DNA of 64,000 bases from Aphelocoma coerulescens (Eukaryota > Chordata > Aves > Passeriformes > Corvidae), in contig NC_091014.1 in NCBI RefSeq assembly GCF_041296385.1, positions 17,521,578-17,585,577 of the forward strand. The letters are read 5' to 3'. How positions within the stretch are numbered: position 1 is the stretch's first letter; each line of letters begins with the position of its first letter. Under the pieces are notes generated by a model, which ran no database searches, was not told the origin of the DNA, and was given only the letters and a program-made list of their open reading frames with translations. A program made the translations under genes and the position numbers. This document shows positions 62,131 to 64,000 of the stretch, in pieces.

Positions 62131-62285
62131 TAGTGGGGACCAAAACTGAGCACAGTATTCTGGGTCTGGCCTGGAAAGCACTGAGTAGAGTGGGATAATT
62201 ACTTCTTTATATCTGGTGGTGATGCCCTCATTAATGCAGCCCAACATCCTGTTTGTTGCAGCACCACAAGGGTCACTCATATGGA
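61636..62285 (-). mobile_element. CR1 LINE 3' part, minus strand, interrupted by a microsatellite
   Basis: The plus strand starts TTTGGAAGGGCACCTCAAGTGTCATCTGGTC, the reverse complement of a CR1 tail. The minus frame at 61687-61896 contains RLLLGKFWSDTIGKFFTMR and NWNNLPREVVD, matching the FRLDIRK(N)FFT..V..WN.LP.EVV segment of CR1. Upstream parts (61920-62280) correspond to the preceding RT C-terminal region. At 62098-62132 the frame is broken by a (TTTA)n tract. The copy ends near CACCACAAGGGTC. Inactive. Confidence 0.85.
62098..62132. repeat. (TTTA)n microsatellite inside CR1
   Basis: About 8.5 perfect TTTA units within the CR1 copy. CR1 sequence continues on both sides. Confidence 0.95.
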
Positions 62286-62324
62286 GTATTTTCGGATTTC
62301 TGAAAGATTTAATTTCATTTTAAA

Positions 62325-62405
62325 TTATTAAAAAAACCAAAACCACAAAACAAACAAAACCCAAGACAAAAACCAAAACAAACAATAAACAACCCCCCAA
62401 ACAAT
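62325..62405. repeat. A/C-rich low-complexity segment
   Basis: Words such as AAACCAAAAC and ACAAACAAAAC fill the segment, nearly free of G and T. Similar to 2757-2840. Confidence 0.75.
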
Positions 62406-62449
62406 CTATACTCTTGGAGTCTACTTACAGTTTCTGTGATGTATTACTG

Positions 62450-62487
62450 TTAAAATTGGATCAAAAAATTGTTTAAAATTGGATCAA
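62450..62487. repeat. Short direct duplication (TTAAAATTGGATCAA)
   Basis: The 15-base word at 62450-62464 recurs exactly at 62473-62487. Confidence 0.85.
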
Positions 62488-64000
62488 CCAATTTCAAAAG
62501 GAATTTTGAGGAATCAGATCTGTTTCTGATTCAGTCACACTTCCAGCACATTCTAACAAGCAGTTGAATGAGGGTATGCCAGGACTCGTAGGATTTCAGT
62601 CCATTCTTCTGAAAGGGCCAGACACCTTTAGAGATGCTCTTTACATAATCCAGCGAAGACCAGAGTTTGCCCTGACATGTAAGGACAGCAACACCACATC
62701 TCATATGGAAGAAAGAACAGGCTTCAGAATGCCAGAGAAAACTTAACTCTTTCCCCTTTCATGTTTGTCCTGGTATTTCTTCAGAAAGAGGAGAAAAAGT
62801 AACAAAGAAAGGAATACAGATAACTGAGAAATCAATAAACTTTGCTAAGATTTAAACTTCCCAATTAATAACCTACCCTGCTTTCTTTTTATGTGTCCTA
62901 TGAACTAGTATTACTTTGGCATCCAAAATCTTTCAAATCTTATGTTAGCTATTACCTTTTATGGTTAGCTTCCTATAAATCCATCAGAGTTATTAATGAG
63001 TAATAATACTTCACAAAAATAATAAATTGTCAACAAGCTTGGTTTTTTGTGGATTTTTTTAAGGGATCTACGGTGTAAAATGTATAGGAATGAGCCACAT
63101 TATTTCTTTTATTTTGTGAAGAGAAGAACAAAGTAATATTATAGACCTATAGCAAAAACCTAATAGTGTCTTAAATTGCTGTTAGCATTTTCTGAGTGAA
63201 GCTTAGAACTCCCTTATTTTTCTTCCAGCTGAAGAACAAAGTCAAGGAAATTAAATAATTCCAGCTAAACTCAAGAACAGATAGATTGTACAAAATTTCT
63301 GGCAGGCTTTCATAATCTGATCATATGCATGTGGTTGCTTTGTGTCTCAGATTATTTTCTTGGTTTTCTCTCACCAAATGATAGAGTGAAGAAGGTTTTT
63401 AGCATTTTTCAACCACACAAAGTAATAATATCCAGCGATATTTTTCCCAGTCTTCCTAAACAGAGTATTTAGACTCTTTGAATACAAGCAAAAGCATATA
63501 TTTGATTTTACTTATATTGCGGGAGGCCAGCAGAGGCAAAATAACATTATGGCACCCCTTTAGTCTTGAAATAACTACTGCCTAGCTATTTCTGTTTAAA
63601 AGATGCATAAACTGAGACCCATAAGGTTTCGTGAGCTGCTGAAATCAAGCAATGAGTTAGAGAGAGCTGGTTATAAACTTTAGGTTGTTTGTGTGAATAA
63701 TTAATTCTGGAACTAAAAATATGTCATAGTGGTTAAATGGCAACCAGAAATTTAGTGTATAAATGGAGCTGGGGATGATTCAAGCTTTGATTCTGTCTTT
63801 TCAGTGACTGGGGAGGCTGCAGATGGGGCAGTTGTTCTCCAGCCAATTTCCTGCACATTCCCCTCTGCCAGTGAACCCCAGACCTGGATACACACTCTCA
63901 GACCCATCACTCAGGAGACTGGGACACACGTAGTGGTCATCACCTCACTTTTCTGTGTGGACATAGTCGGAAGTTAACCAAAAGTAAAGTGCTAAAGAAA
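62488..64000. other. Non-coding sequence
   Basis: No recognised repeat or gene. The GC-richer part at 63790-63920 shows no frame of note. Confidence 0.5.

Overview
The window looks like non-coding DNA from a bird genome, and I judge a songbird most likely. It is AT-rich, intron-poor in signals and has no dense coding. Its recognisable interspersed repeats are almost all CR1-type LINE fragments and endogenous-retrovirus LTRs. I saw no Alu-like, B1/B2-like or L1-like sequence. The bird call rests on CR1 tails (repeated ATTCTATG-type 3' ends) and CR1 reverse-transcriptase remnants. The songbird call rests on remembered LTR types and is inference. I found no protein-coding gene of the host, no tRNA or rRNA gene and no CRISPR array. 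All open frames are short, and the longest fall inside LTRs or CR1 copies. The window is therefore an intergenic stretch or part of a very long intron.

Layout. 0-4 kb: one apparently full-length solo LTR (about 1.00-1.57 kb), then plain sequence. 4-9.5 kb: plain AT-rich sequence with a short tetranucleotide tract. 9.5-11 kb: an ERV cluster with a minus-strand LTR, a 165-bp direct repeat at both of its ends, and a plus-strand LTR of another type immediately after. 12.8-13.5 kb and 19.0-19.4 kb: two probable minus-strand LTRs. 14.4, 17.2 and 35.1 kb: tiny plus-strand CR1 scraps. 20.2-20.6 kb: a strongly decayed LINE reverse-transcriptase fragment of L2/CR1-clade character. 20.9-33.5 kb: about 12.6 kb in which I recognise no transposable element. 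33.5-34.9 kb: two truncated ERV pieces in opposite orientation, one with a recognisable lysine-type primer-binding site. 37.4-38.3 kb: a minus-strand LTR with a purine/G-rich block. 39.7-41.1, 43.6-44.8, 56.7-57.1, 59.2-61.3 and 61.6-62.3 kb: five CR1 copies, all on the minus strand. 51.2-52.5 kb: an unclassified GT-rich tract. 54.5-54.9 kb: an AT-dinucleotide tract followed by an LTR fragment. 57.5-58.8 kb: a complete 1,263-bp LTR with perfect terminal inverted repeats, a 5-bp target duplication and an unusually CpG-rich interior.

No genes work together here. The history visible is repeated retrotransposition by CR1 and several ERV families, solo-LTR formation, internal deletion and microsatellite growth. 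I did not find a convincing undescribed biological system. The most unusual structures are the duplicated LTR end at 9.5-10.5 kb, the opposed ERV pieces with primer-binding site at 33.5-34.9 kb, and the repeat-free interval at 20.9-33.5 kb.
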